DNA of 64,000 nucleotides from Fusibacter_C sp942493125 (lineage in GTDB: Bacteria > Bacillota > Clostridia > Peptostreptococcales > Acidaminobacteraceae): NCBI GenBank assembly GCA_942493125.1, contig OW818667.1:1736001-1800000 (forward strand), given 5' to 3'. A program made the translations under genes and the position numbers. Positions 53,286 through 61,833 of this stretch are shown piece by piece. Each line of letters starts with the position of its first letter. The stretch's first letter is position 1. The notes under the pieces are model-generated. The model did not search any database, had not been told where the DNA came from, and saw only the letters and a program-made list of their open reading frames with translations.

Positions 53286-54149
53286 TTATATGGCTGCTTT
53301 ATAGGGCACTTTGTCTTCTAGTCCGAAGATCTTGACTATCTGTTTTGCTACGGCATCGTCGTAATTGTTTCCAATGATTTCGTGTTTTGGTAGTTTCTCT
53401 TTCAATAAACGGTTTGCATTGCCCATCAAATACCCTTTACCCACGACTTGCAACATTTCAAGGTCATTGAGTCCATCGCCGAAAGCGATCACTTCATGTG
53501 CCTGAAGATTGAAGTACTTGATCGTCTCTAAGATTGCGGCACCTTTGTTGACGCCTTTTGGCATGACTTCAAGGCATTCTGGCATAGAAAAGGTCACATC
53601 AACCGCGTCGCCGTGCTTCGCTCGAATCTCATCTGCAATGCCCATGAGTTTCATTTGATCAAATGCAGTGAAGAAAATCTTGTTGATCGGCTTGTCGAGA
53701 TAATCTGAAAATTGGCATAGGGTGTACTGAAAACCGCCCTCTTCATAATAAGCATCAAACACTTTATCCGACTCTTCCATCAACCAATGGTCGCCTTGAT
53801 AAAGATTCTTGAAAACGCCCTTCTCTACCTCAATTTTAAGGATGTCCTCAATAATGGGTCTAGGGATAACCGCTTGATAAATCAATTCACCTTCGTGGTT
53901 TGATACCGTTGCACCATTTGCAGTGATCAAGTACGATTCTACGCCGAGTTTTTCTTTAATTTGACTAGCATCGCGATGGTGTCTACCCGTAGCAATCATA
54001 AACTGGACACCTTCTTGTGCCAGCAACCTGACGACAGATTTGCTGTATTCACTCAGTGTGTGTTCCGCATTTAACAAGGTACCATCTAAATCGGATATGA
54101 CCGCTTTTATTTTGTGTGTGTTGTTAATCATAGTGTTCTTATTGTACAT
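53286..54149 (-). CDS. HAD-superfamily hydrolase, Cof/YidA type
   Basis: 287 residues. Motif I VISDLDGTLL (nucleophile Asp), motif II IATGRHH and motif IV FGDGLNDLEML are clear, with a C2B-type cap between residues 85 and 185. Such proteins dephosphorylate sugar phosphates, FMN or PLP; substrate is unknown. Start ATG follows GGAGGTG. Single gene. Confidence 0.9.
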   Translation of the reverse strand: MYNKNTMINNTHKIKAVISDLDGTLLNAEHTLSEYSKSVVRLLAQEGVQFMIATGRHHRDASQIKEKLGVESYLITANGATVSNHEGELIYQAVIPRPIIEDILKIEVEKGVFKNLYQGDHWLMEESDKVFDAYYEEGGFQYTLCQFSDYLDKPINKIFFTAFDQMKLMGIADEIRAKHGDAVDVTFSMPECLEVMPKGVNKGAAILETIKYFNLQAHEVIAFGDGLNDLEMLQVVGKGYLMGNANRLLKEKLPKHEIIGNNYDDAVAKQIVKIFGLEDKVPYKAAI

Positions 54150-54236
54150 AAGTCACCTCCATTTGAACATTATACGCCAAAATGCAGGGTTTATCAATTT
54201 GAGGCATGTTGCATTTTTGTAAACAAACCATGTCGC

Positions 54237-54458
54237 TTATTCGTAAAATTCAAGGTCTTCGTCTAAAAGATCCAATTGATTTAAAGCGTTATTTGTGTCA
54301 GGCACAATCCAATCTTCCACGGTAAATAAGATTTTGTTAATATTTTCACATTTATTGTTCAACAAAAAGAGTTCTTCGTCAAATTCATCCATGCCATCAA
54401 AGTTTAAGGATGTAAGGCATTCTTCTTTCCAAACCTGTAGTTCTTTGATATCTCTCAT
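54237..54458 (-). CDS. Small acidic protein of unknown function
   Basis: 73 residues, rich in Asp, Glu and Leu (FDGMDEFDEELFLLNN..LNQLDLLDEDLEFYE), probably helical. GGGAG lies 8 nt before ATG, so translation is plausible. No signal peptide, TM helix or Cys pair. I do not recognise it. It stands alone between the HAD gene and hcp. Confidence 0.55.
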   Translation of the reverse strand: MRDIKELQVWKEECLTSLNFDGMDEFDEELFLLNNKCENINKILFTVEDWIVPDTNNALNQLDLLDEDLEFYE

Positions 54459-54578
54459 TTTTGCAGTCTCCCTTCAGTAATGTCAGGTCAAAACAACCTG
54501 ATTATGATATGTTAATACTTTAACATTCTATACATTTATCATACCATAGTCATTCTTAAAATAAAAGCAAAACAAAAA

Positions 54579-54617
54579 AAATCGCCGATGCTTTATTAGT
54601 AAAGCCCTCGGCGATTT
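54579..54617 (-). terminator. Terminator after hcp
   Basis: AAATCGCCGA/TCGGCGATTT outer and GCTTTA/TAAAGC inner arms, with TTTTTTTT on the minus strand, about 65 nt past the hcp stop. Confidence 0.92.
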
Positions 54618-54682
54618 TATCCCTATTTAACTCTATTTCTCAATTTTGGAAGCCTGATTCATGTTTTAATATAGTCTTGGAA

Positions 54683-56337
54683 TTAACCTAAGAATTGAAC
54701 AAGATCTTCTTCTACAGTGCCGATGCCATTGATGCCAAACGTGTTTACAAGTACGTTTGCTACATTTGGTGACAAGAACGCTGGAAGTGTTGGTCCGAGC
54801 TTGATGTTTTTAACGCCGAGTGATAAGAGGGCAAGGAGTACGATGACTGCTTTTTGCTCATACCAAGCGATGTTGTAAGAGATCGGAAGTTCATTGATAT
54901 CATTGAGTTCGAAGACTTCTTTAAGCTTAAGCGCGATGACTGCAAGTGAGTAAGAGTCGTTGCATTGACCTGCATCAAGTACTCTTGGGATGCCACCGAT
55001 ATCGCCAAGACCAAGCTTGTTGTATCTGTATTTTGCACAGCCAGCAGTTAAGATCACTGTATCTGATGGCAATTCTTTTGCAAAGTCTGTGTAGTAATCT
55101 CTTGATTTCATACGACCGTCACAACCAGCCATTACGAAGAACTGCTTGATTGCGCCAGTTTTTACTGCGTCAACCACTTTGTCAGCAAGCGCAAGTACTT
55201 GATTGTGTGCGAAACCGCCAACGATTGTACCTGTTTCGATTTCTGTAGGTGATGACAATGTTTTAGCATGCGCAATCACTTCGCTGAAATCTTTTGCAGC
55301 GCCATTCACTCTGTTAGGAATGTGTTTGAAGCCTGTAAAGCCTGATGAACCAGTTGTATAAACTCTGTCTTTGTAGCTTGTAAGTGGTGGTACGATACAG
55401 TTTGTCGTGAACACGATTGGTCCATTGAACGACTCGAATTCTTCTTTTTGTTTCCACCATGCGTTGCCGTAGTTACCTGCAAAATTGTCGTATTTTTTAA
55501 ACGCAGGATAATAGTGTGCAGGCAGCATTTCACTGTGTGTATATACGTCAACTCCTGTGCCACGGGTTTGCTCGAGAAGCTGCTCGAGATCTGCCAAATC
55601 ATGACCTGAAATAAGAATCGCGGGGTTTTTCCGAACTCCAATGTTTACCTCGGTAATTTCAGGATTGCCAGTATTTCAGTAAGTATGTGCCTCATCGAAA
55701 AGTGCCATTGCGTTTACGCCGAACTCACCTGTTTTAAGTGTAAATGCAACGAGATCGTTTGCCGATAAGCCGTCATTGATCGTTGCAAGCATTGCTTTTT
55801 CAATGAATTCGATGATTGTAGCATCGTGTTTACCAAGGTTCGCTGCATGCTCAGCGTATGCTGCCATACCCTTTAATCCGTAAATGATAAGTTCTCTAAG
55901 GCTTCTTACATCTTCATTTTCAGTTGCAAGTACGCCGATTTGTGGCTCAACTGATTTTGCTTCGAAAGTTGATCTTTCGCCAGTCCATGTAGCTGATTCG
56001 TGATAAGCTTTGGCTTCGAGTTTGCCCAGCTGCCTCAAGCGTCGCTTTGATAGCATCTCTCGTTGCGATAGCGCCTTCGATTTTAGTTGAGATTGCAATT
56101 GGATCGAAGTTTGCATTAGTAATTGTAGCAAATAAACCCATCTAAGATCACATGATCTGCGACGTCTGTATTTAAGCCAGCTTTTCTAGCTTGTTGGTTA
56201 AATTCAGAAACGCCTTTTAATGTGAAGATGAGTAAATCTTGTAAATTTGCTACGTCATCTGTTTTACCACATACCCCGATTTTGTTGCAGCCTTTACCGC
56301 CTGCAGCTTCTTGACACTGAAAACAAAACATGCTCAT
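54683..56337 (-). pseudogene. hcp: Hydroxylamine reductase/hybrid-cluster protein, frame broken three times
   Basis: The DNA spans the full length of class I Hcp (about 550 residues), and all key residues are present in pieces. They are the N-terminal CxxC-x8-C-x5-C cluster motif, the His in SGHDL, the Glu in THSEMLPAH, Cys in TTNCIVPP, AGCDGR, TAGCAKY and AGQCNDS, and WYEQKA. The frame is broken by an extra G in a GGG run at 56137-56139. A second extra G lies in a GGG run at 56025-56027, and a net 3-nt disturbance with an in-frame TGA lies near 55670-55681. Removing them restores good Hcp sequence, so recent inactivation or assembly error are both possible. It reduces NO or hydroxylamine when intact. 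Confidence 0.88.
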
Positions 56338-56439
56338 AATGATTCTCCTTTTACCCCTAAAGTATTTTATTTTTTATTTGATATTTTCGTGTTAATTTCG
56401 CGCCCTGTTCAATTGCTCCGGCGTTACTACTTTCTCATC

Positions 56440-56478
56440 TTAACCGAAACGCAATTTTTAATCGGTAACATGTGTTAC
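56440..56478 (-). promoter_or_regulatory. HcpR-like operator and promoter of hcp
   Basis: The minus-strand site GTAACACATGTTAC (56478-56465) has the same GTAAC-N4-GTTAC form as the pair before the 4Fe-4S gene at window start. A TAAGAT -10 lies 22 nt downstream, giving a centre near -41.5 (class II CRP/FNR geometry). Confidence 0.75.
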
Positions 56479-56515
56479 GTTTTTATCGAACTTGAAAATA
56501 TATTTATATACAAAT

Positions 56516-56554
56516 AAAGACCTGCACGCTGTATGACTACAGTTGCAGGTCTTT
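56516..56554 (-). terminator. Terminator after larB
   Basis: AAAGACCTGCA/TGCAGGTCTTT stem with a 17-nt loop; on the minus strand T-rich DNA follows. Confidence 0.85.
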
Positions 56555-56611
56555 TTGATTGTTGATTATTAAATATTGATGCGCATTACACACATTAGCT
56601 TACATTAAACA

Positions 56612-57358
56612 CTACAGTCGCATGATTTGTGCCGCTGCAAAAGCTGCGCCAAAGCCATTATCGATGTTTACTACTGTGATGCCTGAAGCGCAGCTGTTTA
56701 GCATTGTGAGAAGCGCACTGAGTCCACCGAAGCTCGCGCCATAACCGATACTCGTCGGAACGGCAATCAAAGGTTTTTCAACCAAGCCTCCTATAACGCT
56801 GGCAAGAGCGCCTTCCATACCCGCAACCACGATGACGACTTTCGCACCTCTAATGATGTCGAGCTTTGAAAATAATCGGTGAATGCCAGCAACGCCGACA
56901 TCGACAACTTTTTCGGCTCTAAAACCAAGTGCAGATATCGTTTCATAGGCTTCTTCGACAACTGGTAGATCCGATGTGCCAGCCGCAACGATAACGACAT
57001 AATCATCTGGGACGACATGCGCCGAATTTGAAACTGTTATGACGCGACCCAGCTTGTTGTATTTGGCATCTGGACATACTTCTGAAACGGCAGTATAGAC
57101 AGCTTCAGAAGCTCGTGTAGCAAGGATATTGGCGTTTCGTTCATTCATGTGTGTGACAATACCCACGATTTGCTCTATGGTTTTTCCTTCACAATAAATC
57201 ACTTCCGGGTGACCTGTGCGATGCGCTCTGTGATGATCGATCATCGCGTACCCAAGATCGCCATATGGTAGTGTTTCGAGTTCCTTAGATGCATTTTGAA
57301 CCGACAGTTCGCCACTTGCCACTTTTGCAAGCAAAGCTTCTATTTCACTTGATTTCAC
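56612..57358 (-). CDS. larB: Pyridinium-3,5-biscarboxylic acid mononucleotide synthase
   Basis: 248 residues. The C-terminal PurE-like domain (about 115-245) has GTSDLPVVEEAYET and AGMEGALASVIGGLVEKPLIAVPTSIGYG. LarB carboxylates and hydrolyses nicotinic acid adenine dinucleotide in the first step of nickel-pincer cofactor synthesis. Last of the larC-larE-larB unit, 2 nt after larE. Confidence 0.94.
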   Translation of the reverse strand: MKSSEIEALLAKVASGELSVQNASKELETLPYGDLGYAMIDHHRAHRTGHPEVIYCEGKTIEQIVGIVTHMNERNANILATRASEAVYTAVSEVCPDAKYNKLGRVITVSNSAHVVPDDYVVIVAAGTSDLPVVEEAYETISALGFRAEKVVDVGVAGIHRLFSKLDIIRGAKVVIVVAGMEGALASVIGGLVEKPLIAVPTSIGYGASFGGLSALLTMLNSCASGITVVNIDNGFGAAFAAAQIMRL

Positions 57359-57360
57359 GA

Positions 57361-58209
57361 TTATACAACTCCTTTGTTGAAACTACCCATAGTATAGCCT
57401 TCCAAATCCACCGTAACATGTTCAAAGCCAATGCGTTTGAGCTCTGCTGCAATTTCAGACATGACAGTTACATCAAAAATCTTTGGCAGTTCATTTTTTT
57501 CAATCTCAATGCGTGCGATGCCTTCGTGTTTTCTAACACGTACCGCTCTAATACCACGACCGATCAAGTATGCCTCAGCGGCTTCAATCTTTCTTAGATC
57601 TTCCATATCAACCATTGTACCGTACGGCAAACGCGTTAAAAGACACGCATAAGGTGGTTTGTCCCAAGTTTCAAGGGCCAACATTTTTGACCATTGTCTG
57701 ATTTCATCTTTAGTTATATCACATTCAAGGAGCGGACTTTGAATACCGAGTTCTGAAAGTGCTCTCATGCCAGGTCTATAATCCTTTGTGTCGTCAGCGT
57801 TTGAACCATCAGCAACAATTGAGATCCCCATCTGCTCAGCATTTGCTTTAATCGTAGAAAAAACTTTGCCCTTACATAAATAACAACGATCCTTCGGATT
57901 GTGCGTAATCTCTTCTGGAATACCCACTTCGATAAAGAGATGCTTGATGCCATATCTATCCGTCAATTCCTTTGCCTCTTCAATTTCCCAGTTGGCGATA
58001 TACGGCGAATTGACCGTAATGGCGAGTGCATTTTGGCCGAGCACCTCACTTGCCACTTTGATTAGAAAAGTGCTGTCCACGCCACCTGAAAATGCCACTG
58101 CAAGTTTTATATAAGATTCTATTTTAGCACAAAGCGTATCGAATTTTGGAAACTGAGCCCTCAACGCTTCAACTGTGATGATTTCCGTATGAATTGGTTC
58201 TGTTCTCAT
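57361..58209 (-). CDS. larE: ATP-dependent sacrificial/Fe-S sulfur transferase
   Basis: About 282 residues. The PP-loop AFSGGVDSTFLIK binds ATP. Cys109 and Cys112 (DRCYLCKGK) and Cys189 (PYACLLTR) make the three-Cys set of [4Fe-4S]-dependent LarE proteins. These are thought to be catalytic rather than sacrificing a single Cys as in Lactobacillus plantarum. It adds sulfur to the pincer precursor. The start ATG follows AAAGGATG. Confidence 0.92.
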   Translation of the reverse strand: MRTEPIHTEIITVEALRAQFPKFDTLCAKIESYIKLAVAFSGGVDSTFLIKVASEVLGQNALAITVNSPYIANWEIEEAKELTDRYGIKHLFIEVGIPEEITHNPKDRCYLCKGKVFSTIKANAEQMGISIVADGSNADDTKDYRPGMRALSELGIQSPLLECDITKDEIRQWSKMLALETWDKPPYACLLTRLPYGTMVDMEDLRKIEAAEAYLIGRGIRAVRVRKHEGIARIEIEKNELPKIFDVTVMSEIAAELKRIGFEHVTVDLEGYTMGSFNKGVV

Positions 58210-58256
58210 TTGACATCCTTTCTTTAATACAAGCAATAACTTTTATATGATGTAAT

Positions 58257-59630
58257 TTAATCTTTAAATTGTCCATTAATCTGACTTAATATTTCCTGAT
58301 AAACGTGTTTGACTGGCAAGCCCGATTCCATTGCAAACTTTTTTATCTGTTCATATTCTGGCTTCACATTGACACAAGACCCTTCAAAATAGGCCTTTTT
58401 CAGTGAAATCGGACCATAGGACGTTTCAACGACGACATATTTTCGCTCAATTTTGACTTTTTCTACTTGGTACATGCGCATGCCAATTGAAGTGGTTTCA
58501 CTAAAGACGATGGTCTGAATTGCTTTAATGTCTTCATGCTTTGCAAGAATTGTCAACTTGATAGCTGGCCTACCCTTTTTCATGATAATTGGCGTCTTAT
58601 AAACATCCAGTGCGCCAGATTCAAAGAGTTTTTCCTCCGCATAGACGAGGAGTTCTGAACTCATATCATCGATATTGGTTTCTAGAATCCATTGTGATGT
58701 TGGCAGTGCTTCTTCATTAAGTTCCACCAACATGACGCGGACCAAATTTGGAATATCGAGGTTCCTAGAGCCAAGTCCATAACCGATATTTAGGATTTTG
58801 AACGCTTTTTCATCGGTAAAATGCGTTACAAATGCCTTTAATAACGCTGCACCTGTAGGTGTTGTTTGTTCGAATTTTTTAACGTCGCTTTTTATAGGTA
58901 TACCGCGTAATATTTCTGCCGTAGCTGGTGCCGGTATCGGCATCAAGCCATGGGCGCAGCGCACAAAGCCGCTGCCAACTTCTACAGTTGATGCGAGTAC
59001 AGTTGTGACATCAAGTTGTTCAAGGCAAATTGCAGCCCCAACAACGTCGACGATGGAGTCAATCGCACCGACTTCATGAAAGTGAACCTCATCTACTGAT
59101 TTGCCATGTATTTTTGCCTCTGCTTCCGCAATGATTTGAAATACCTTAATACTTTCTGCCTTAACGCGATCAGATAATGCACTTGATGTGATGATACCCT
59201 TAATATCTTTAAAATCTCTCAATTTTGCGTGATCGTGGTCGTGGTCATGATCGTGCTTATGATCGTGGTCATGCTTATGCTTATGGTCATGGTCATGGTC
59301 GTGATCATGCTTGTGGTCATGGTCGTGGTCGTGATCATGCTTGTGGTGGTCGTTGTCATGTTCGTGCTTGTGATCATGATCATGGTCATGCTTGTGATCA
59401 TAATCATGGTCGTGGTCATGATGATGATTATTTTTATCAATGACATCAATTTTAGTGCCAAATATACCGTGTTTGTCTGCTCGCGACTTTTTGAGTTCAA
59501 ATTCGCAGTCCAAACCCAACTTGGAGAGCTCAAGACGTAACTTATCAAAATCAACGCCAAGGTCTATCATAGCACCTAAGTTCATATCGCCACTTAGACC
59601 TGCGAAGCAATCATAATATAAAGCTTTCAT
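58257..59630 (-). CDS. larC: Nickel-pincer cofactor nickel insertase with long His-rich insert
   Basis: About 457 residues in one reading frame, with larC1 and larC2 parts joined and no frameshift as in Lactobacillus. The start ATG follows GGGAGG. Residues about 68-134 are a His/Asp-rich run of more than 25 His in HDHDHDH/HKHDHDH units, far longer than a plain metal-binding loop and probably nickel-holding. The following segment has AICLEQLDVTTVLASTVEVGSGF and NIDDMSSELLVYAEEKLF. It inserts Ni2+ using CTP. First gene of larC-larE-larB. No larA is in the window. Confidence 0.93.
   Translation of the reverse strand: MKALYYDCFAGLSGDMNLGAMIDLGVDFDKLRLELSKLGLDCEFELKKSRADKHGIFGTKIDVIDKNNHHHDHDHDYDHKHDHDHDHKHEHDNDHHKHDHDHDHDHKHDHDHDHDHKHKHDHDHKHDHDHDHDHAKLRDFKDIKGIITSSALSDRVKAESIKVFQIIAEAEAKIHGKSVDEVHFHEVGAIDSIVDVVGAAICLEQLDVTTVLASTVEVGSGFVRCAHGLMPIPAPATAEILRGIPIKSDVKKFEQTTPTGAALLKAFVTHFTDEKAFKILNIGYGLGSRNLDIPNLVRVMLVELNEEALPTSQWILETNIDDMSSELLVYAEEKLFESGALDVYKTPIIMKKGRPAIKLTILAKHEDIKAIQTIVFSETTSIGMRMYQVEKVKIERKYVVVETSYGPISLKKAYFEGSCVNVKPEYEQIKKFAMESGLPVKHVYQEILSQINGQFKD
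59225..59430 (-). repeat. Tandem His-Asp coding repeat inside larC
   Basis: Short degenerate CAYGAY units (His-Asp) fill about 200 nt with periodic swaps to Lys or Tyr. The DNA is prone to slippage, so length may differ between strains. Confidence 0.85.
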
Positions 59631-59646
59631 ACTTCCTCCCAATCAA

Positions 59647-60384
59647 TCAATAGTAAACCTCTTCCAATATCAAGCCTTTCGCAGGTGCCGTTTCACCCGC
59701 AAGCTCTCTATTATTACTTTGAAACACGGCTTCGACTGACGATGCGTCACGTTTGCCAAGTCCAACTTCTATTAAAGTGCCTACGATGATGCGCACCATG
59801 TTATATAAAAATCCATCTCCGGTAAATTCGATTTTTAATAAGTGTCCATCTGTAATAAACGCTATATTCTCTATCGTTCTAATGGTAGATTTTTTAGTCT
59901 TATCTGTTGAGAAGCCTTTGAAGTCATGTGTGCCAACAAAGAGACGCGATGCAATCTTCATCGCCTCTAAATTAAGGGCTTTTCCCTCAAGGTCGAAAAC
60001 GAAATGGCGTTCAAAAACAGGTGGATGCCCCGCCGTCCAGATTTGATAAACATAAGTTTTTCTCTGGGCATTGAATCGTGCGTGAAAGGTATCACTAGAG
60101 GCTCTCAATGAAGTAATGACAATATCCTCAGGAAGATATTGATTCATTTCGTGCAAAAGCACATCGACCGCCATATTGCTTTGTGTCTTAAAACTCGCGA
60201 CCTGCTTTCTGGCGTGTACGCCAGCATCGGTTCTACCAGAACCTTGAATTTCGATAGACTCGCCCAATAGTCGCGTCAAAGCGGTTTCTATTTTGCTTTG
60301 AATGGTGGCTTCTGTCGTCTTTAACCTTTGCCAGCCTTTGTAACGCGTGCCCTCATATTGTATTTCCATTTTATAAGTGATCAT
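59647..60384 (-). CDS. truA: tRNA pseudouridine synthase A
   Basis: About 245 residues. The catalytic Asp lies in GSGRTDAGVHARKQVASF. YEGTRYKGWQ and FLYNMVRIIVGTLIEVG are further family marks. It modifies U38-U40 in the tRNA anticodon stem. The start ATG follows TGGAG. It ends just before larC and may be co-transcribed with it. Confidence 0.95.
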   Translation of the reverse strand: MITYKMEIQYEGTRYKGWQRLKTTEATIQSKIETALTRLLGESIEIQGSGRTDAGVHARKQVASFKTQSNMAVDVLLHEMNQYLPEDIVITSLRASSDTFHARFNAQRKTYVYQIWTAGHPPVFERHFVFDLEGKALNLEAMKIASRLFVGTHDFKGFSTDKTKKSTIRTIENIAFITDGHLLKIEFTGDGFLYNMVRIIVGTLIEVGLGKRDASSVEAVFQSNNRELAGETAPAKGLILEEVYY

Positions 60385-60435
60385 GTTTTCTCCAGTATTC
60401 AAGCGGTAATGATTCAATTTCCCTAAATAAAATAA

Positions 60436-60457
60436 AAGCCGACGGCAACGTCAGCTT
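60436..60457 (-). terminator. Terminator between the unknown gene and truA
   Basis: AAGCTGACG/CGTCGGCTT on the minus strand with a 4-nt loop and TTTATTTTATTT tail. Confidence 0.85.
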
Positions 60458-60523
60458 CAATATTTTTACTATTTCGAGTCCCTAAATTAGTATATCAAAA
60501 AACTCTGGCTTTCGAAAGAACGA

Positions 60524-60552
60524 GTTGAGGAAATTACATAATTCCATAGTTA
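60524..60552 (+). repeat. Dispersed intergenic motif, copy C
   Basis: GTTGAGGAAATTACATAATT continuing CCATAGTTA, with the last three bases being the reverse complement of the stop codon of the next gene. It differs from copy A at one position over 22 bp. Confidence 0.75.
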
Positions 60553-61560
60553 TCTAGATGCAAATATATAATCTTCTACAGATCTTAAATACTCAATATC
60601 CTCGTCATCCAAGCTCTTGTATAAATTTTGGCGATAATGATGACTCAAACTTTCTCTTGCACTTACACCTTTTATTTTAACTTCGTCCCAATGAATTTTC
60701 TTCTTTTTATAATATAAGTCAAAATCGACGATGCGCTCGCCATTTTCCATATATTCAAGTGCTAGGAGAATTTTTTTGATTTCATTCGGTTCGAGGTAGG
60801 TGTACAGCGTCAACTTATAGACGCCAGTAGTGGAGAAAAAGCGTCCTGTTTCCTCGCTCCAGCCCTCTTTTAAAACCATACCTGCACCAAGGCAGTCTAG
60901 TGTATAAATGAGTCTATCGTAGTGCGTTTTGTAGTCTTCGTATTTATCACGAATATTTATCGTCAGATCAAACCAATCTCTATTTTCGGTATTTCGATTG
61001 ATGTACTTGAGTGCATGATGGTCCAATATGTTGATAATCGTAGAAAAATGTTCCGTCGTATAGACCGCCTTAGCGAAAAACTCGGAGAACTCCAATTTCT
61101 TGTTAATGTTCCCTTTAGTGAAAAAGATCACTGTTCCATCTGAATGCGTACTAAGAATTGTCTTCGTCTGTTCAATCGTCGCTTTAAAGTCTTCAGCGAT
61201 ATCATCCACTGTTTTTTCAACACTTCCGATGACCTTCATGATGATGATTCTAGGTGCACGCCGTACAAAGGTGATAAGACTTGAGCCATTTGAGTTGAGC
61301 GCCTTCATCAAAAATGATTGGCAACTTTCCTCTAATATGACACAACTTTCAATATCAAATTGTGTGATATTTTCTTTCGCATTTTTTGTAATATAAATCA
61401 ATGTTTGATGATGTGTCATAACTGATACGATATCTTCAAATGTCTTTACAGATTCGGGAATCTTAAAGTGATCAAAATGTGACATCAAAAAACTTCTAAA
61501 TAAAGTTTCATCCTTTGGTTCTACGATTAACATACGAGGTCCACTGCGTACAAAAGACAT
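60550..61560 (-). CDS. Unknown protein with internal duplication
   Basis: About 336 residues, starting at the ATG (MSFVRSGPRML) after AAAGGAG. Two related modules are visible. Residues 1-70 begin FVRSGPRMLIV and include TLIYITK. Residues about 97-160 begin FVRRAPRIIIM and include TVIFFTK. A charged helical C-terminal half follows (YKTHYDRLIYTLDCLGAGMVL..DFDLYYKKKKIHWDEVKI). No TM helix or signal peptide, so cytoplasmic. I do not recognise the family. Own promoter and terminator, so a single-gene unit. Confidence 0.75.
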   Translation of the reverse strand: MSFVRSGPRMLIVEPKDETLFRSFLMSHFDHFKIPESVKTFEDIVSVMTHHQTLIYITKNAKENITQFDIESCVILEESCQSFLMKALNSNGSSLITFVRRAPRIIIMKVIGSVEKTVDDIAEDFKATIEQTKTILSTHSDGTVIFFTKGNINKKLEFSEFFAKAVYTTEHFSTIINILDHHALKYINRNTENRDWFDLTINIRDKYEDYKTHYDRLIYTLDCLGAGMVLKEGWSEETGRFFSTTGVYKLTLYTYLEPNEIKKILLALEYMENGERIVDFDLYYKKKKIHWDEVKIKGVSARESLSHHYRQNLYKSLDDEDIEYLRSVEDYIFASR

Positions 61561-61663
61561 AGTTGTCCGACTCCTTTGATAAATAATTAAGCCCCAAAAC
61601 AAAAGTCTGCCTTGGGGAATCCAGTTCATTCTATTCAATAGTTCAAAAAAACGAATTATCTAT

Positions 61664-61691
61664 AGTGTAATCCTTTTTATACAAAAATCAA
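61664..61691 (-). promoter_or_regulatory. Promoter of the unknown duplicated-module gene
   Basis: On the minus strand TTGATT (61691-61686), a 16-nt spacer and TACACT (61669-61664). Confidence 0.5.
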
Positions 61692-61833
61692 GGTCTTGTT
61701 GCATTTATACCCTTTATTTTTACGATATCACCACTTCTCAATTTCAAATAAAGGTATATACTAATATTATCTGAATAATCAAAATATTTCGGATGGCGAT
61801 TGTACAAAATAATCACAGGAAAGGAAGGTCTAT

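Noticed and set aside
55655..55690. Selenocysteine readthrough at the TGA in hcp
   Set aside because: The residue position is not a cluster ligand in Hcp, two other frameshifts lie close by, and the neighbouring frame carries the expected K-Y codons, so indels explain it better.
59225..59430. CRISPR-like short repeats
   Set aside because: The repeats are 6-nt coding units with no spacers of constant length and lie in larC.
59219..59560. Antisense and alternate-frame ORFs rich in Gly-His, Val-Met or Thr-Met
   Set aside because: Products of the CAYGAY repeat in larC; composition follows the repeat, not gene structure.
61700..61833. Rex operator (TTGTTAA-N4-TTAACAA type) before the hnd operon
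   Set aside because: I looked for it because hydrogenase operons are often Rex-controlled, but no such palindrome is present in the intergenic region.
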